Origin: UBA10646 sp046296295
GTDB taxonomy: Bacteria; Bacteroidota; Bacteroidia; Chitinophagales; Chitinophagaceae
NCBI GenBank assembly: GCA_046296295.1
Contig: JBKBLG010000004.1
Location: forward strand, 62,001-126,000
Length of the DNA: 64,000 bases
Direction of reading: 5' to 3'
Of this stretch, positions 34,042-43,438 are shown in pieces. The notes under the pieces are model-generated. The model searched no databases and had not been told where the DNA came from. It saw nothing but the letters and a program-made list of their open reading frames with translations. Made by a program: the position numbers and the translations under genes. Each line of letters opens with the position of its first letter. Position 1 is the first letter of the stretch.

Positions 34042-35781
34042 ATGTATCAGATGCAGCAAAATTTGTTTTTGAGTTGTATAGTGGTAGCTGCCTTACAATG
34101 GTGCGGATGCCAAAACACAACTACCACAAAGGCAGTAACCATCACAAATAAAGATTCGAATTGGTGGAAGTCGGCAGTAATTTATCAGCTATATCCGCGA
34201 AGCTTTAAAGATAGTGATGGCGATGGCATTGGTGATTTACAAGGTATTATATCGGAACTTGATTATTTGCAAAGCTTAGGTATTGATGCTATTTGGTTGA
34301 ACCCTATATATAGTTCGCCTAACGACGATAATGGTTATGACGTTAGCGATTATCGTGCTATTATGAAAGATTTTGGTACGATGGAAGATTTTGATGCTTT
34401 GCTTGCAGCCATGCATCAACGCGGGTTGAAGTTAATTATGGATATTGTTGTGAACCATAGCAGCGATGAGCATGATTGGTTTCGCCAAAGCCGAAGCAGC
34501 CGTAACAACCCTTACCGTAATTATTATCATTGGTGGCCTGCCGAGAGGGGTAAGCCGCCGTATCGCTATAGTTTGTTTGATATTAACCATGATGCATGGA
34601 AATACGATTCGCTAACTAACGCTTATTACCTACACTATTTTGGTGTTAAACAACCCGATTTGAATTGGGAAAATCCGAAGCTACGTCAGGAGATTTATGA
34701 TATGATGGCCTTCTGGGCTCAAAAAGGAGTAGATGGTTTCAGACTCGATGCATTTCAATTTGCTGCTAAAGACACTAGCTGGCCTCATTTACCGCAAGGT
34801 TACGAACAACAATTTGCAAAGCATGTAGCAATGAAACCTGCTATTCATAACTACTTGCGTGAAATGAATGAGCAAGTGCTTAGTAAGTACGGAGTTATGA
34901 GTGTAGCCGAAGGCGCAGGCAATAGCTTTGAAGATGCACATCAACTCGTTGATGCAGCTCGTAAAGAATTGAATATGGCATATGCTTTTGATGCAGTAGA
35001 CCTTGCTAAAAGTAGCGGTTACAATTTGCTACAATTTAAACGTGTTTTTTCTACTTGGGATAGTGCTTTTGCGAAAGAGGGTTGGCTTTCTATCTTCTTA
35101 GCCAATCACGATAATGCACGCATGGTAACTCGTTTTGCCAGCGATGCACCCGAATATTACCCTTATGCGGCAACTATGTTACATACTTTTTTACTGAGTA
35201 TGCGAGGCACTCCCTATTGTTATTATGGCGATGAGTTGGGCATGACGAACCCGGGCTTTAACAGCATTGCCGACTATAGAGATAAGCCGTCATTGAACCA
35301 TTATCAATACCAATTAAAGCAGGGCAAAAAAGCGGCTACAATACTTTCCGAAATGCGTTTTAGTTGTCGTGATAATGGCCGTACACCCATGCAGTGGAAT
35401 GCATCGGCCAATGCCGGATTTACAACAGGCACACCTTGGATAGCTGTCAATAAAAACTACATCTCATTGAATGTAGCAGCACAACAAAAAGATAGTGCTA
35501 GCTGCCTCAACTATTTCAAAAAAATGGTAGCCTTACGTAAAAGAGAACCCACATTAGTGTACGGCAGCTACAGTTTGTTAGATGCCAACAACCAACAAGT
35601 ATACGCCTACACCAGAAGCTGGAAAGGCAGAAAGCTTATGGTATTGCTCAACTTTTCAGGAAAGCAGGCTACGGTTCAAACGGGTTATCAACTTTCTACA
35701 GCTACACCACTTTTGTATAATTATGCAACACCGCCCGGTGCAACACTACGACCATACGAAGCTGTTGTGTATGCTTTATGA
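34042..35781 (+). CDS. GH13 alpha-glucosidase lipoprotein (sucrose/oligosaccharide hydrolysing)
   Basis: A 579-residue alpha-amylase-family glucosidase. An N-terminal signal with Cys in WCGCQN suggests a lipoprotein. The core starts WWKSAVIYQLYPRSFKD with DGIGDLQGI. Conserved regions: DIVVNHSS, GFRLDAF (nucleophile Asp), VAEGAG (acid/base Glu, replacing the usual AExx pattern), and FLANHDNAR with the third Asp. The RTPMQWN segment is typical of oligo-1,6-glucosidase and alpha-glucosidase. Operon context (9 bp after the transporter, with fructokinase downstream) suggests it splits sucrose or related glucosides in the periplasm or on the surface. HLPQGY carries a copy of the genome word (34786-34799). 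Confidence 0.88.
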   Translation: MYQMQQNLFLSCIVVAALQWCGCQNTTTTKAVTITNKDSNWWKSAVIYQLYPRSFKDSDGDGIGDLQGIISELDYLQSLGIDAIWLNPIYSSPNDDNGYDVSDYRAIMKDFGTMEDFDALLAAMHQRGLKLIMDIVVNHSSDEHDWFRQSRSSRNNPYRNYYHWWPAERGKPPYRYSLFDINHDAWKYDSLTNAYYLHYFGVKQPDLNWENPKLRQEIYDMMAFWAQKGVDGFRLDAFQFAAKDTSWPHLPQGYEQQFAKHVAMKPAIHNYLREMNEQVLSKYGVMSVAEGAGNSFEDAHQLVDAARKELNMAYAFDAVDLAKSSGYNLLQFKRVFSTWDSAFAKEGWLSIFLANHDNARMVTRFASDAPEYYPYAATMLHTFLLSMRGTPYCYYGDELGMTNPGFNSIADYRDKPSLNHYQYQLKQGKKAATILSEMRFSCRDNGRTPMQWNASANAGFTTGTPWIAVNKNYISLNVAAQQKDSASCLNYFKKMVALRKREPTLVYGSYSLLDANNQQVYAYTRSWKGRKLMVLLNFSGKQATVQTGYQLSTATPLLYNYATPPGATLRPYEAVVYAL

Positions 35782-35803
35782 ACACCTTAGTAAAAACCAT
35801 TGT

Positions 35804-35817
35804 CACTTACGTAAATG
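35804..35817. repeat. variant genome word, CACTTACGTAAATG
   Basis: Between the glucosidase and fructokinase genes; same C-deleted form as at 3917, again just after a gene end. Confidence 0.65.
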
Positions 35818-35863
35818 AACAATAAGTAGTTATCACTTGCTTACATCACTCCAAAACCAGGTT

Positions 35864-36817
35864 ATGGCTAAAATACTATGCATAGGAGAAGCCTTAATTG
35901 ATATGATTTGTACCGATAAGGGTACTACGCTACAGCATGGCAACCATTTCTTAAAAAAAGCAGGTGGTGCACCTACAAATGTAGCTGCTGCCATTGCTGC
36001 TTTAGGTGGCAATGTAACCCTTGCGGCAAAAGTAGGTAACGACCCATTCGGGTTACATTTGAAAGAAGTATTACAAAGCTTTGGGGTTAACTGCAGCCAT
36101 GTGCTCACTAGCAATGATACCTTTACTACCTTAGCATTTGTATCATTAACGGAAAATGGTGAACGTGATTTTTATTTCAACCGCGGTGCCGATGCACAGT
36201 TAAGTGTAAGCGATATTCAACAATTGCATTTTAACGATTATAGTATTGTACATTTTGGTTCTGCTACAGCCTTCTTACCCGGGCCATTACAAGCGGCTTA
36301 TAGCTATGCACTTGATGCAGCCATAGCCGCCGGTTGTTTTATAAGCTTCGACCCCAACTATCGTGCTTTATTATTTAGTAAGCAACAAGAGGTATTCATA
36401 GAAAAATCGTGGCATTATTTACGTAAGTGTAACTTCTTTAAACTGAGCGACGAAGAAGCCATGTTACTTACCAATACCCCCAACGTTGATGCCGCCGCTA
36501 CACAATTACTAGAGCATACACAAGCAGTTTTTGCAGTTACATTAGGTAAAGATGGTACCCTGCTTGGCATGAATGGAACAACCCATACCATACCGAGTAT
36601 TAAGATACAACCTATTGACACTACAGGAGCAGGCGATGCTTTTGGCGGTGCTGTGCTGTATCAACTTAGCCAATTACCTGGTGGCCCAATACAAGATTTA
36701 ACTGTTACGCAATGGCAACATATTGTTTCAAATGCCAACAAAGCGGGTGCCCGTACCTGCGAATACTTAGGCGCTATGGAAGCTTTCAAACACCTTAATA
36801 ATTCTATTCTACAGTAA
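35864..36817 (+). CDS. PfkB-family fructokinase
   Basis: Ribokinase-fold sugar kinase phosphorylating fructose. Motifs: ILCIGEALIDMI at the start, KKAGGAPTNVAAAIAALGG (PfkB signature 1), and the catalytic anion-hole motif DTTGAGDAFGGAVLY near 255. At 317 residues it fits fructokinase, and the operon neighbours (sucrose-type glucosidase and amylosucrase, both releasing fructose) support that substrate. The ATG at 35864 (MAKILCIGE) is preferred to an upstream TTG. LAAKVG is encoded over an imperfect genome word (36019-36032). Confidence 0.87.
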   Translation: MAKILCIGEALIDMICTDKGTTLQHGNHFLKKAGGAPTNVAAAIAALGGNVTLAAKVGNDPFGLHLKEVLQSFGVNCSHVLTSNDTFTTLAFVSLTENGERDFYFNRGADAQLSVSDIQQLHFNDYSIVHFGSATAFLPGPLQAAYSYALDAAIAAGCFISFDPNYRALLFSKQQEVFIEKSWHYLRKCNFFKLSDEEAMLLTNTPNVDAAATQLLEHTQAVFAVTLGKDGTLLGMNGTTHTIPSIKIQPIDTTGAGDAFGGAVLYQLSQLPGGPIQDLTVTQWQHIVSNANKAGARTCEYLGAMEAFKHLNNSILQ

Positions 36818-36820
36818 TAC

Positions 36821-38770
36821 ATGTACACAGCAGCAACACACCAACAATTTATTACATTTCTTCGTAATGCAGGCATTGATATTAACGGAGCCGATCATAG
36901 TTTTTTTGTGCGATGTATGGCCAATGCAGGTGTAGTATATAAATTGTTTTATAGCATTTATGAACACCATAATGCAGCACAACACGCTTTTGAAAACCTA
37001 CTCAAAACCATTATTTCGGCTTATCAAAATCGGCCCTTAACATTATTAAAACGTGATGCTCAAAAACAGGCCGACTGGTTTTTGAGCGAGCAAATAGTTG
37101 GTATGAGTTTGTATGTAGATCGGTTTTGTGGCAATTTAAAAAAACTTCCATCGAAACTTAATTATTTTGAAGAGTTAGGCGTTAATTTTTTACATCTGAT
37201 GCCACTGTTTGAAAGTCCGGAAAAGGAAAGCGATGGTGGCTATGCAGTGAGTAATTTCAGAAAGGTAGATGAACGCTTTGGCACTTTAGAAGAACTTATG
37301 GCTGTACAACAACAAATGCAAGCTAAAGGTATGTACCTGATGCTCGATATTGTACTGAACCATACCAGTCATATGCACGAATGGGCTTTGAAAGCAAAAG
37401 CCGGCGACCCATTTTATAAAGACTTCTTTTACATATTTGCAGACCGAACCCTACCCGACCAATTCGATACTACCATGCCAGAGATTTTCCCGGAAAGTGC
37501 ACCTGGTAATTTCACTTACAATAAAGAACTGAAAGCTTGGGTAATGACGGTGTTTCACCAATATCAATGGGATTTAAACTATAGTAACCCCAACGTATTG
37601 GTGGCCATGCTTGATACCATTTTTTTCTATGCCAATATTGGAGTAGATATTTTAAGAATTGATGCGCCAGCTTTTATTTGGAAGCAACTTGGTACCACCT
37701 GCCAAAATCTTCCGCAGGCACACACTTTGTTACGCCTCATTAAACATTGCGTTCAAATGGCTTGCCCTGGTATGGCATTACTTGGCGAAGCTATTGTTGC
37801 GCCCGATGCTATCATGCAATATTTTGGCGAAGGAACATTTACCGCAAGGGAATGCGATGTTGCCTACAATGCTACACACATGGCTTTACAGTGGGATGCA
37901 CTCGCCACCGGCGATACCCGTGTAATGTTACAAGCGCAGCCAATTTTATTACGCAAACCTAAAGGAACTACTTGGCTTACTTACACCAGATGTCACGATG
38001 ATATTGGCCTTGGTTACGACGATGCTATGATTGCCAATGTAGGATTTAACCCTTACGAGCATCGCAAATTTTTGAAAAATTGGTATAGTGGTTTGTACCC
38101 AGGCTCCTATGCAAAAGGTGCTTTGTTTTCGGTTAATCCTAAAACACAAGATGCACGTATTAGCGGTACCCTGGCAAGCCTTTGCGGCTTAGAAAATGCT
38201 ATACATAATCAGCAAAAACATGCAATACAACTAGCGCTCCAACGTATTATTCTCATGCAAGCACATAGCATGTTTTTAGGTGGCATTCCTATGTTGTTTT
38301 ATGGCGATGAAGTAGGCTATACCAACGATTATAGTTACTTGCACGATGCTGGCAAAAGTTATGATAATCGATGGATGCATCGCCCCGTTATCGATTGGAA
38401 AAAAAATGCTCGCCGCAACGAGCAAGGAACCATTGAACAGCAGCTTTTTACAGCCATACAAGGGCTTATAAAACTACGTAAGCAATACAAAGCTTTTGCC
38501 GATTATAGCAACCTCACATGGCTTACGCCGCACAATAAACACATAGCCGGCTTTGTTCGGCAACACGAATTGCAAACTTTGTTTTGCTTCTTCAACTTCA
38601 GTAGTTACACCACAGAACTCACATGGTATGTGTTTAAAGAGCTACCACATATATCATTTACACAAGTGAAAAATATTGCAAATGGAACGTTCCATAACAT
38701 TGGGCCAGACCATGAACACTTGGTTTTTCAACCATATAGTTGGATGATTTTTGAAGCCATTTCCGATTAA
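36821..38770 (+). CDS. amylosucrase (GH13_4)
   Basis: Glucansucrase that transfers glucose from sucrose to an alpha-1,4-glucan and releases fructose. The 649 residues have the amylosucrase N-terminal helical domain and the core LSEQIVGMSLYVDRFCGNLKKL. GVNFLHLMPLFESP, DGGYAVSNFRKV, DIVLNHTSHMHEWA and ILRIDAPAFIWK (nucleophile Asp) follow, then LLGEAIV (acid/base Glu) and YTRCHDDIGLGYDD. It follows the fructokinase by 3 bp; the released fructose is its obvious substrate. FTARE is encoded by a copy of the genome word (37836-37849). A hairpin starts directly after the stop. Confidence 0.92.
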   Translation: MYTAATHQQFITFLRNAGIDINGADHSFFVRCMANAGVVYKLFYSIYEHHNAAQHAFENLLKTIISAYQNRPLTLLKRDAQKQADWFLSEQIVGMSLYVDRFCGNLKKLPSKLNYFEELGVNFLHLMPLFESPEKESDGGYAVSNFRKVDERFGTLEELMAVQQQMQAKGMYLMLDIVLNHTSHMHEWALKAKAGDPFYKDFFYIFADRTLPDQFDTTMPEIFPESAPGNFTYNKELKAWVMTVFHQYQWDLNYSNPNVLVAMLDTIFFYANIGVDILRIDAPAFIWKQLGTTCQNLPQAHTLLRLIKHCVQMACPGMALLGEAIVAPDAIMQYFGEGTFTARECDVAYNATHMALQWDALATGDTRVMLQAQPILLRKPKGTTWLTYTRCHDDIGLGYDDAMIANVGFNPYEHRKFLKNWYSGLYPGSYAKGALFSVNPKTQDARISGTLASLCGLENAIHNQQKHAIQLALQRIILMQAHSMFLGGIPMLFYGDEVGYTNDYSYLHDAGKSYDNRWMHRPVIDWKKNARRNEQGTIEQQLFTAIQGLIKLRKQYKAFADYSNLTWLTPHNKHIAGFVRQHELQTLFCFFNFSSYTTELTWYVFKELPHISFTQVKNIANGTFHNIGPDHEHLVFQPYSWMIFEAISD

Positions 38771-38771
38771 C

Positions 38772-38800
38772 AAAAAGGTGCGTTAGTAACGCACCTTTTT
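38772..38800 (+). terminator. terminator of the sucrose operon
   Basis: AAAAAGGTGCGTTA, G, TAACGCACCTTTTT: perfect 14-bp arms starting 2 bp after the amylosucrase stop, with a T run for plus-strand transcripts and an A/T-symmetric arm for the opposing UspA gene. Confidence 0.85.
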
Positions 38801-38820
38801 AGTAGTTAATAGTAAGTGAA

Positions 38821-38834
38821 CCTTACGGTAAATG
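38821..38834. repeat. genome word, CCTTACGGTAAATG
   Basis: Exact copy between the hairpin and the UspA stop, with the CCTT (AAGG) side facing the hairpin. Confidence 0.85.
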
Positions 38835-38839
38835 TTGTT

Positions 38840-39673
38840 TTAATCGTGCACCATTAACACCGGAACCTTACTATGAAAAGCCAGTTCTTTAGAGTGCTTT
38901 TTAGCAAACAAACCCTCAAACCAGCCGAGTTTCTTAGGAATGGTAATAACCACTTCTGTTTTGTTAGATGTTACAAATGCATTAATACCTTCTACAAAAT
39001 TTTCGTGCTTAAGATGCACATAATTAACATTCGGAATTTCTAAAATATAATCTAACATCAAACGTTGATGCTCTTGTTCAATGGTTAAGTGTTCGTATTC
39101 GGCATCTATATGCAACACCGATAGCTGTGCACCGGTAGCTTTCAAAAACCGAGTAATAGGTTGTACAGGTGTAGTTTTAGCTACCTGTTTATAATCGCAA
39201 GCAAATACCGCATCATCAATAGTAACAAAACTCACATTCTGCGGAATAATAAGCACCGGTATAGTAATGTTTTTAGCAACATTCACTGCATTGCTACCAA
39301 AAAGCGTTTCCTCTACTTCCGAAACAGCGGTAATACCCATAATCACCAAATCAACCTGTTCTCGTTGACATACATTGTTAATACCTTCGGTAAGTGAGTT
39401 ATACTCATTAATCGTAGCCACCTCAAAACCAATAAAACTATCACGATGTGCATTTAAAAGTTGCTCTAAAGCAGTATCGCCAGCCTTTTTAATTTCGTCT
39501 AATCCTAGCAGCTCAATAGAAGGCATCATGGGGTCGCCAGGGCTTGCCGGCGCCTGATATGCATGATAAATAATCAACTTACGGGCAGCAACTTGGCGAG
39601 CAAATGCTATTGCATACTTTAAGGCATTTTCAGCGGTAACACTAAAATCGGTTGGTACTAAAAGCGTTTTCAT
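38840..39673 (-). CDS. universal stress protein with two Usp domains
   Basis: A 277-residue tandem UspA protein. The first domain starts MKTLLVPTDFSVTAENALKYA with DLVIMGITAVSEVEETLFGSNAVNVAKN (an ATP-binding G-x2-G-x9-G(S/T)-like region). The second half (about 150-277) is more diverged, with TEVVITIPKKLGWFEGLFAKKHSKELAFHSKVPVLMV. It is implicated in stress survival; ligand binding is plausible for the first domain only. It is convergent with the sucrose operon. Confidence 0.88.
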   Translation of the reverse strand: MKTLLVPTDFSVTAENALKYAIAFARQVAARKLIIYHAYQAPASPGDPMMPSIELLGLDEIKKAGDTALEQLLNAHRDSFIGFEVATINEYNSLTEGINNVCQREQVDLVIMGITAVSEVEETLFGSNAVNVAKNITIPVLIIPQNVSFVTIDDAVFACDYKQVAKTTPVQPITRFLKATGAQLSVLHIDAEYEHLTIEQEHQRLMLDYILEIPNVNYVHLKHENFVEGINAFVTSNKTEVVITIPKKLGWFEGLFAKKHSKELAFHSKVPVLMVHD

Positions 39674-39769
39674 TGTTGTAGTTTAAGAGAGTTTGAATAT
39701 ACAAAAAATTGCTGCTGCATCGCTAACCTTGGTCAGCAACCTTTCTTACAGTTATCAGTAAGCAGTTAA

Positions 39770-39783
39770 CCTTACGGTAAATG
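39770..39783. repeat. genome word, CCTTACGGTAAATG
   Basis: In the divergent region between the UspA gene and radA, 39 bp before radA. TATCTTTA at about 39810 may be the radA -7 box. Confidence 0.85.
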
Positions 39784-39821
39784 TATAGCCCACACACTAC
39801 CACTACTATTATCTTTACCAC

Positions 39822-41195
39822 ATGAGTAAGGTAAAAACAGCCTTTTTTTGCAGTAGTTGTGGTTATGAAAGTACCAAGTGGACGGGCAAATGCCCCGCTT
39901 GCGGCACTTGGAACAGCTTTATAGAAGAAGTAATTGATAAAGGCAATAAAGCCACCACCGATTGGAAACACTATAACAAATCAACCAGTGGCAAGCAACA
40001 AAAAACCGTTGCACTCAGCGATGTTACAACGCAAGCACAGCCACGCATCACCACTACTGACCCCGAGTTAAATCGAGTGTTAGGCGGCGGCATTGTTCCC
40101 GGCAGTTTAGTATTAGTAGCGGGAGAGCCTGGCATAGGCAAAAGCACCTTATTTCTGCAAGATGCACTACAACTCTCCAACATCACTACATTATACATTA
40201 GCGGAGAAGAAAGCGAGCAACAAATAAAAATGCGAGCCAATCGCTTGCATATCAGTAACAACAACTTCTACCTACTTACCGAAACAGAAACGGGCAGTAT
40301 ATTCAAAGAAATAAAACAGCTACAACCACAACTTGTAATTGTAGATAGCATACAAACCATTCAAAGCAATATCATAGATAGCGGCGCCGGCAGCGTATCG
40401 CAAATCAGAGAGTGTACGGCACAGTTGCAACGATTTGCTAAAGAAACCAACACACCTGTTTTTTTGATTGGACACATTACCAAAGATGGCACCATTGCAG
40501 GCCCTAAAATGCTGGAGCATATGGTAGATGTGGTGCTTCAATTTGAAGGTGATAGGCATTATGCTTATCGCATTCTTAGAACCCTAAAAAACCGTTTTGG
40601 CAGCACCAGTGAATTAGGCATTTACGAAATGACGGGGAATGGCATGCGTGCCGTTACTAACCCCTCAGAAATACTAATTTCACAACGAGAAGATGCTTTA
40701 AGCGGCAGTGCTATTGCTGCTACCATTGAAGGGATGCGGCCCATGCTGATAGAGGTACAGGCACTTGTTACGCAGAGTGTGTATGGCACACCCCAACGTA
40801 CTGTAACAGGGTTTGATTTGCGCCGCTTACAGTTACTGCTTGCAGTTTTAGAAAAACGTGGCGGCTTTCAGTTTGGCGTGAAAGATGTATTTGTAAATAT
40901 TGCTGGCGGTATTAAAGTAGAAGACCCTAGCATTGATTTGGCTGTTATAGCTGCATTGCTAAGCAGTTATGAAGATGTGCCATTGCCTCATACGATGAGC
41001 TTCGCCGGAGAAGTTGGATTGAATGGTGAAATAAGAGCCGTTAATCGTATTGAACAACGTATTGCCGAAGCCGAAAAATTGGGTTTCGAAAAGGTATTTG
41101 TAAGCAAATTCAACAAAAAGGGAATGCTCACCAACGCCGGCATCGAGGTTGTTCCTCTAAGTACGGTTGAAGAATTATATAGGGCACTTTTCTAA
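39822..41195 (+). CDS. radA: DNA repair protein RadA
   Basis: RecA-like DNA helicase for branch migration in recombination and natural transformation. N-terminal zinc finger CSSCGYESTKWTGKCPACG (residues 11-29), Walker A AGEPGIGKST (near 95), KNRFG motif (LKNRFGSTSELG, near 255) unique to RadA, and a C-terminal Lon-like domain (KVEDPSIDLAVIAAL). The 457 residues are complete. It is followed after 31 bp by comF. Confidence 0.96.
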   Translation: MSKVKTAFFCSSCGYESTKWTGKCPACGTWNSFIEEVIDKGNKATTDWKHYNKSTSGKQQKTVALSDVTTQAQPRITTTDPELNRVLGGGIVPGSLVLVAGEPGIGKSTLFLQDALQLSNITTLYISGEESEQQIKMRANRLHISNNNFYLLTETETGSIFKEIKQLQPQLVIVDSIQTIQSNIIDSGAGSVSQIRECTAQLQRFAKETNTPVFLIGHITKDGTIAGPKMLEHMVDVVLQFEGDRHYAYRILRTLKNRFGSTSELGIYEMTGNGMRAVTNPSEILISQREDALSGSAIAATIEGMRPMLIEVQALVTQSVYGTPQRTVTGFDLRRLQLLLAVLEKRGGFQFGVKDVFVNIAGGIKVEDPSIDLAVIAALLSSYEDVPLPHTMSFAGEVGLNGEIRAVNRIEQRIAEAEKLGFEKVFVSKFNKKGMLTNAGIEVVPLSTVEELYRALF

Positions 41196-41198
41196 TGT

Positions 41199-41206
41199 TA
41201 TATTTG
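41199..41206 (+). promoter_or_regulatory. -7 box upstream of comF
   Basis: TATATTTG fits TAnnTTTG, 20 bp before the comF ATG. No convincing -33 TTG at the expected spacing, so a weak internal promoter at best. Confidence 0.4.
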
Positions 41207-41226
41207 TACAATGCGTATATTAGGGC

Positions 41227-41934
41227 ATGTTCTCAATTTTGCAGCAATATACTGAGCCATTAGTCCACTTATTTTTTCCGCATTATTGCGTGGGTTGCAG
41301 CACCGATGTAATTGCTAAAACACATTGGCTATGCAGCCGTTGTGTTCAATCGCTGCCTGGTACCAACTTTGTGCATACCGCTCAAAATCCGGTTGAAATA
41401 CCTTTGGCAGCACGCATGCCTATTGAAGCTGCTGCTGCTGCCTATTATTTTACCCGTAAGGGCATTCTTCATAATGCAATCATGCAATTGAAGTATCACA
41501 ATTATCCTGAAGTAGGTGTGTATTTGGGCAAATTATTAGGTGAGCAACTACTACAATCAGAAAGGTTTCAACAAGTAGAAGCATTGGTACCACTGCCGTT
41601 GAATGCTAAAAAACAAGCTTTAAGAGGTTACAATCAGGCGGCAAAAATAGCAGAGGGTATTGCAGCAGTTTGGCCAAAGCCTATTCTTACACAAGCGGTG
41701 GCACGTAGGCAGTTCACCAAAACACAAACCAAAGAAAACAGGGTAAATAGGTGGGAAAACATGCAGGCTGTTTTTGAAATTGTTGATGAAGCGGCCATTA
41801 CTGGCAAACATATTTTGCTTGTAGATGATGTTATTACTACGGGTGCTACCATCGAAAGTTGCGGTCGTACTATTTTAGCGATACCCAATACCAAACTAAG
41901 TATTGTTGCCGTAGGATACACAAGCAGTCATTAA
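41227..41934 (+). CDS. comF: ComF-family phosphoribosyltransferase-like protein
   Basis: ComF is required for natural transformation in several bacteria (uptake of single-stranded DNA into the cytoplasm) and is also common in non-competent species. Cys motif FPHYCVGCSTDV with HWLCSRC near the N-terminus, RGYNQAAKIAEGIA, and the PRPP loop ILLVDDVITTGATIESCG near 200. The 235 residues are normal. It is adjacent to radA, another transformation protein. Confidence 0.92.
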   Translation: MFSILQQYTEPLVHLFFPHYCVGCSTDVIAKTHWLCSRCVQSLPGTNFVHTAQNPVEIPLAARMPIEAAAAAYYFTRKGILHNAIMQLKYHNYPEVGVYLGKLLGEQLLQSERFQQVEALVPLPLNAKKQALRGYNQAAKIAEGIAAVWPKPILTQAVARRQFTKTQTKENRVNRWENMQAVFEIVDEAAITGKHILLVDDVITTGATIESCGRTILAIPNTKLSIVAVGYTSSH

Positions 41935-41961
41935 ACAAAAGTGATTGCTTATTTTTAGCAC

Positions 41962-43365
41962 ATGATGCGATATGCGAATTTCAACAACATTGTGATATTA
42001 ATAGCCCTATTGGTATTGCATGCTTGTACCAAAAACAACAGCTTTATTACAAGTGCCGATGCCCTACTACGAGCCAATATTGATACGCTCGCTTTCGATA
42101 CGGTTTTTACTAGTACCGGTTCAGTTACTAAAAGCTTCAAAATTTTCAATCTTAACGATCAAAAGCTGCGCCTCAGTAGCGTAACACTTGGCGGCGGCAT
42201 CAATAGTTTTTTTAAAATTAATGTAGATGGTTCGCCGGGCGTACGTTTCAACGATATTGAAATTGCTGCCAACGATAGCATTTATGTATTTGCAACGGTA
42301 AGCATTAACCCTAACAGCAATACACTACCTTTTGTAGTTCAAGATAGCATTATGATTAGCTGGAATGGTAACCAGCAAAAAGTAATGCTACAAGCATACG
42401 GACAAAATGCTATTTTCTTACGTGGCCGCCGCACCACTACCGATACTGCTTGGAACAATACCCTGCCAATTGTAATTCTTGATGGATTTACCGTAAGTAG
42501 CAATACCACATTAACGATTGGTCCGGGCACTAAAGTGTATGCACGTGCTAATGCACCTATTGTGGTGAATGGTAGCTTACGCATTAATGGCGGCGTTGCA
42601 CCCCAAGATCGAGTACAGTTTCAAGGCGATCGACTAGATGAGCCGTATCGCTTTTTTCCGGCATCGTGGCCTGGGATTGTTTTTACTGGAAATAGCACCA
42701 ATAACAGCATTCAATACGCCAATATTAATAATGCGTATCAGGCTGTAATAGTAGTAGGTAACGGTAATTTAAGTACACCCCAACTTACCATCAATGAAAC
42801 TACTATTGATAATGCCTTCGATATAGGGTTACAATGCCTTGCGGCAAATGTACAAGCACGCAACAACCTCATTAGTAATTGTGGTAACAATGTAGTAATA
42901 CAAGGCGGCGTATTAAATATGACACACAGTACCATAGTTAGTTATGGCAATGCTTATGTACAACATAAAAATCCTGTACTACAAATTGGCAACATTGTTA
43001 ACGGCAGTATTCCGGTAAGTGCTATGGGTACTTTTACGAATTGCATTTTTTACGGACAAGGCGGCTTACCTGAGAACGAAATTGTTATCAATCGCCAAGG
43101 GAATAATCCATTTAACATCAGTTTCAATAACTGCCTATACAAGGTGAAAAATACCGATCCGGCCAATGCTACCTTTAATAATAGCGTTCGAAACGTTGAA
43201 CCCGGCTTCGATACTGTTAATACTGGTTTGCGAATGTACAACTACCGATTAAGAGCCACAAGCCCCGCCGTTAACAGAGGTAGTAATGCAGGTGTAACGA
43301 TTGACTTAGACGGTAACAACCGACCCGTAGGCGTACCCGATATTGGCTGTTACGAAAGGCAATAG
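41962..43365 (+). CDS. right-handed beta-helix lipoprotein
   Basis: A 467-residue exported protein with lipobox LHACTKN (Cys near 22). An N-terminal DUF-like beta region is followed by many short repeats rich in Asn/Thr/Gly (IQYANINNAYQAVIVVGNGN, NNLISNCGNNVVIQGG, FTNCIFYGQGG). This is the pattern of a parallel beta-helix, and it ends PDIGCYE. Such proteins often bind or cleave polysaccharides, but no active site is recognised here. Genome words in frame: 42484 (imperfect) and 42837. Confidence 0.75.
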   Translation: MMRYANFNNIVILIALLVLHACTKNNSFITSADALLRANIDTLAFDTVFTSTGSVTKSFKIFNLNDQKLRLSSVTLGGGINSFFKINVDGSPGVRFNDIEIAANDSIYVFATVSINPNSNTLPFVVQDSIMISWNGNQQKVMLQAYGQNAIFLRGRRTTTDTAWNNTLPIVILDGFTVSSNTTLTIGPGTKVYARANAPIVVNGSLRINGGVAPQDRVQFQGDRLDEPYRFFPASWPGIVFTGNSTNNSIQYANINNAYQAVIVVGNGNLSTPQLTINETTIDNAFDIGLQCLAANVQARNNLISNCGNNVVIQGGVLNMTHSTIVSYGNAYVQHKNPVLQIGNIVNGSIPVSAMGTFTNCIFYGQGGLPENEIVINRQGNNPFNISFNNCLYKVKNTDPANATFNNSVRNVEPGFDTVNTGLRMYNYRLRATSPAVNRGSNAGVTIDLDGNNRPVGVPDIGCYERQ

Positions 43366-43438
43366 AACAGATTTAACAACCATACAGTCAACCAAAAACA
43401 CCTTTCCTTTGTTCAGATAATTCAGAAAATTGAACATC

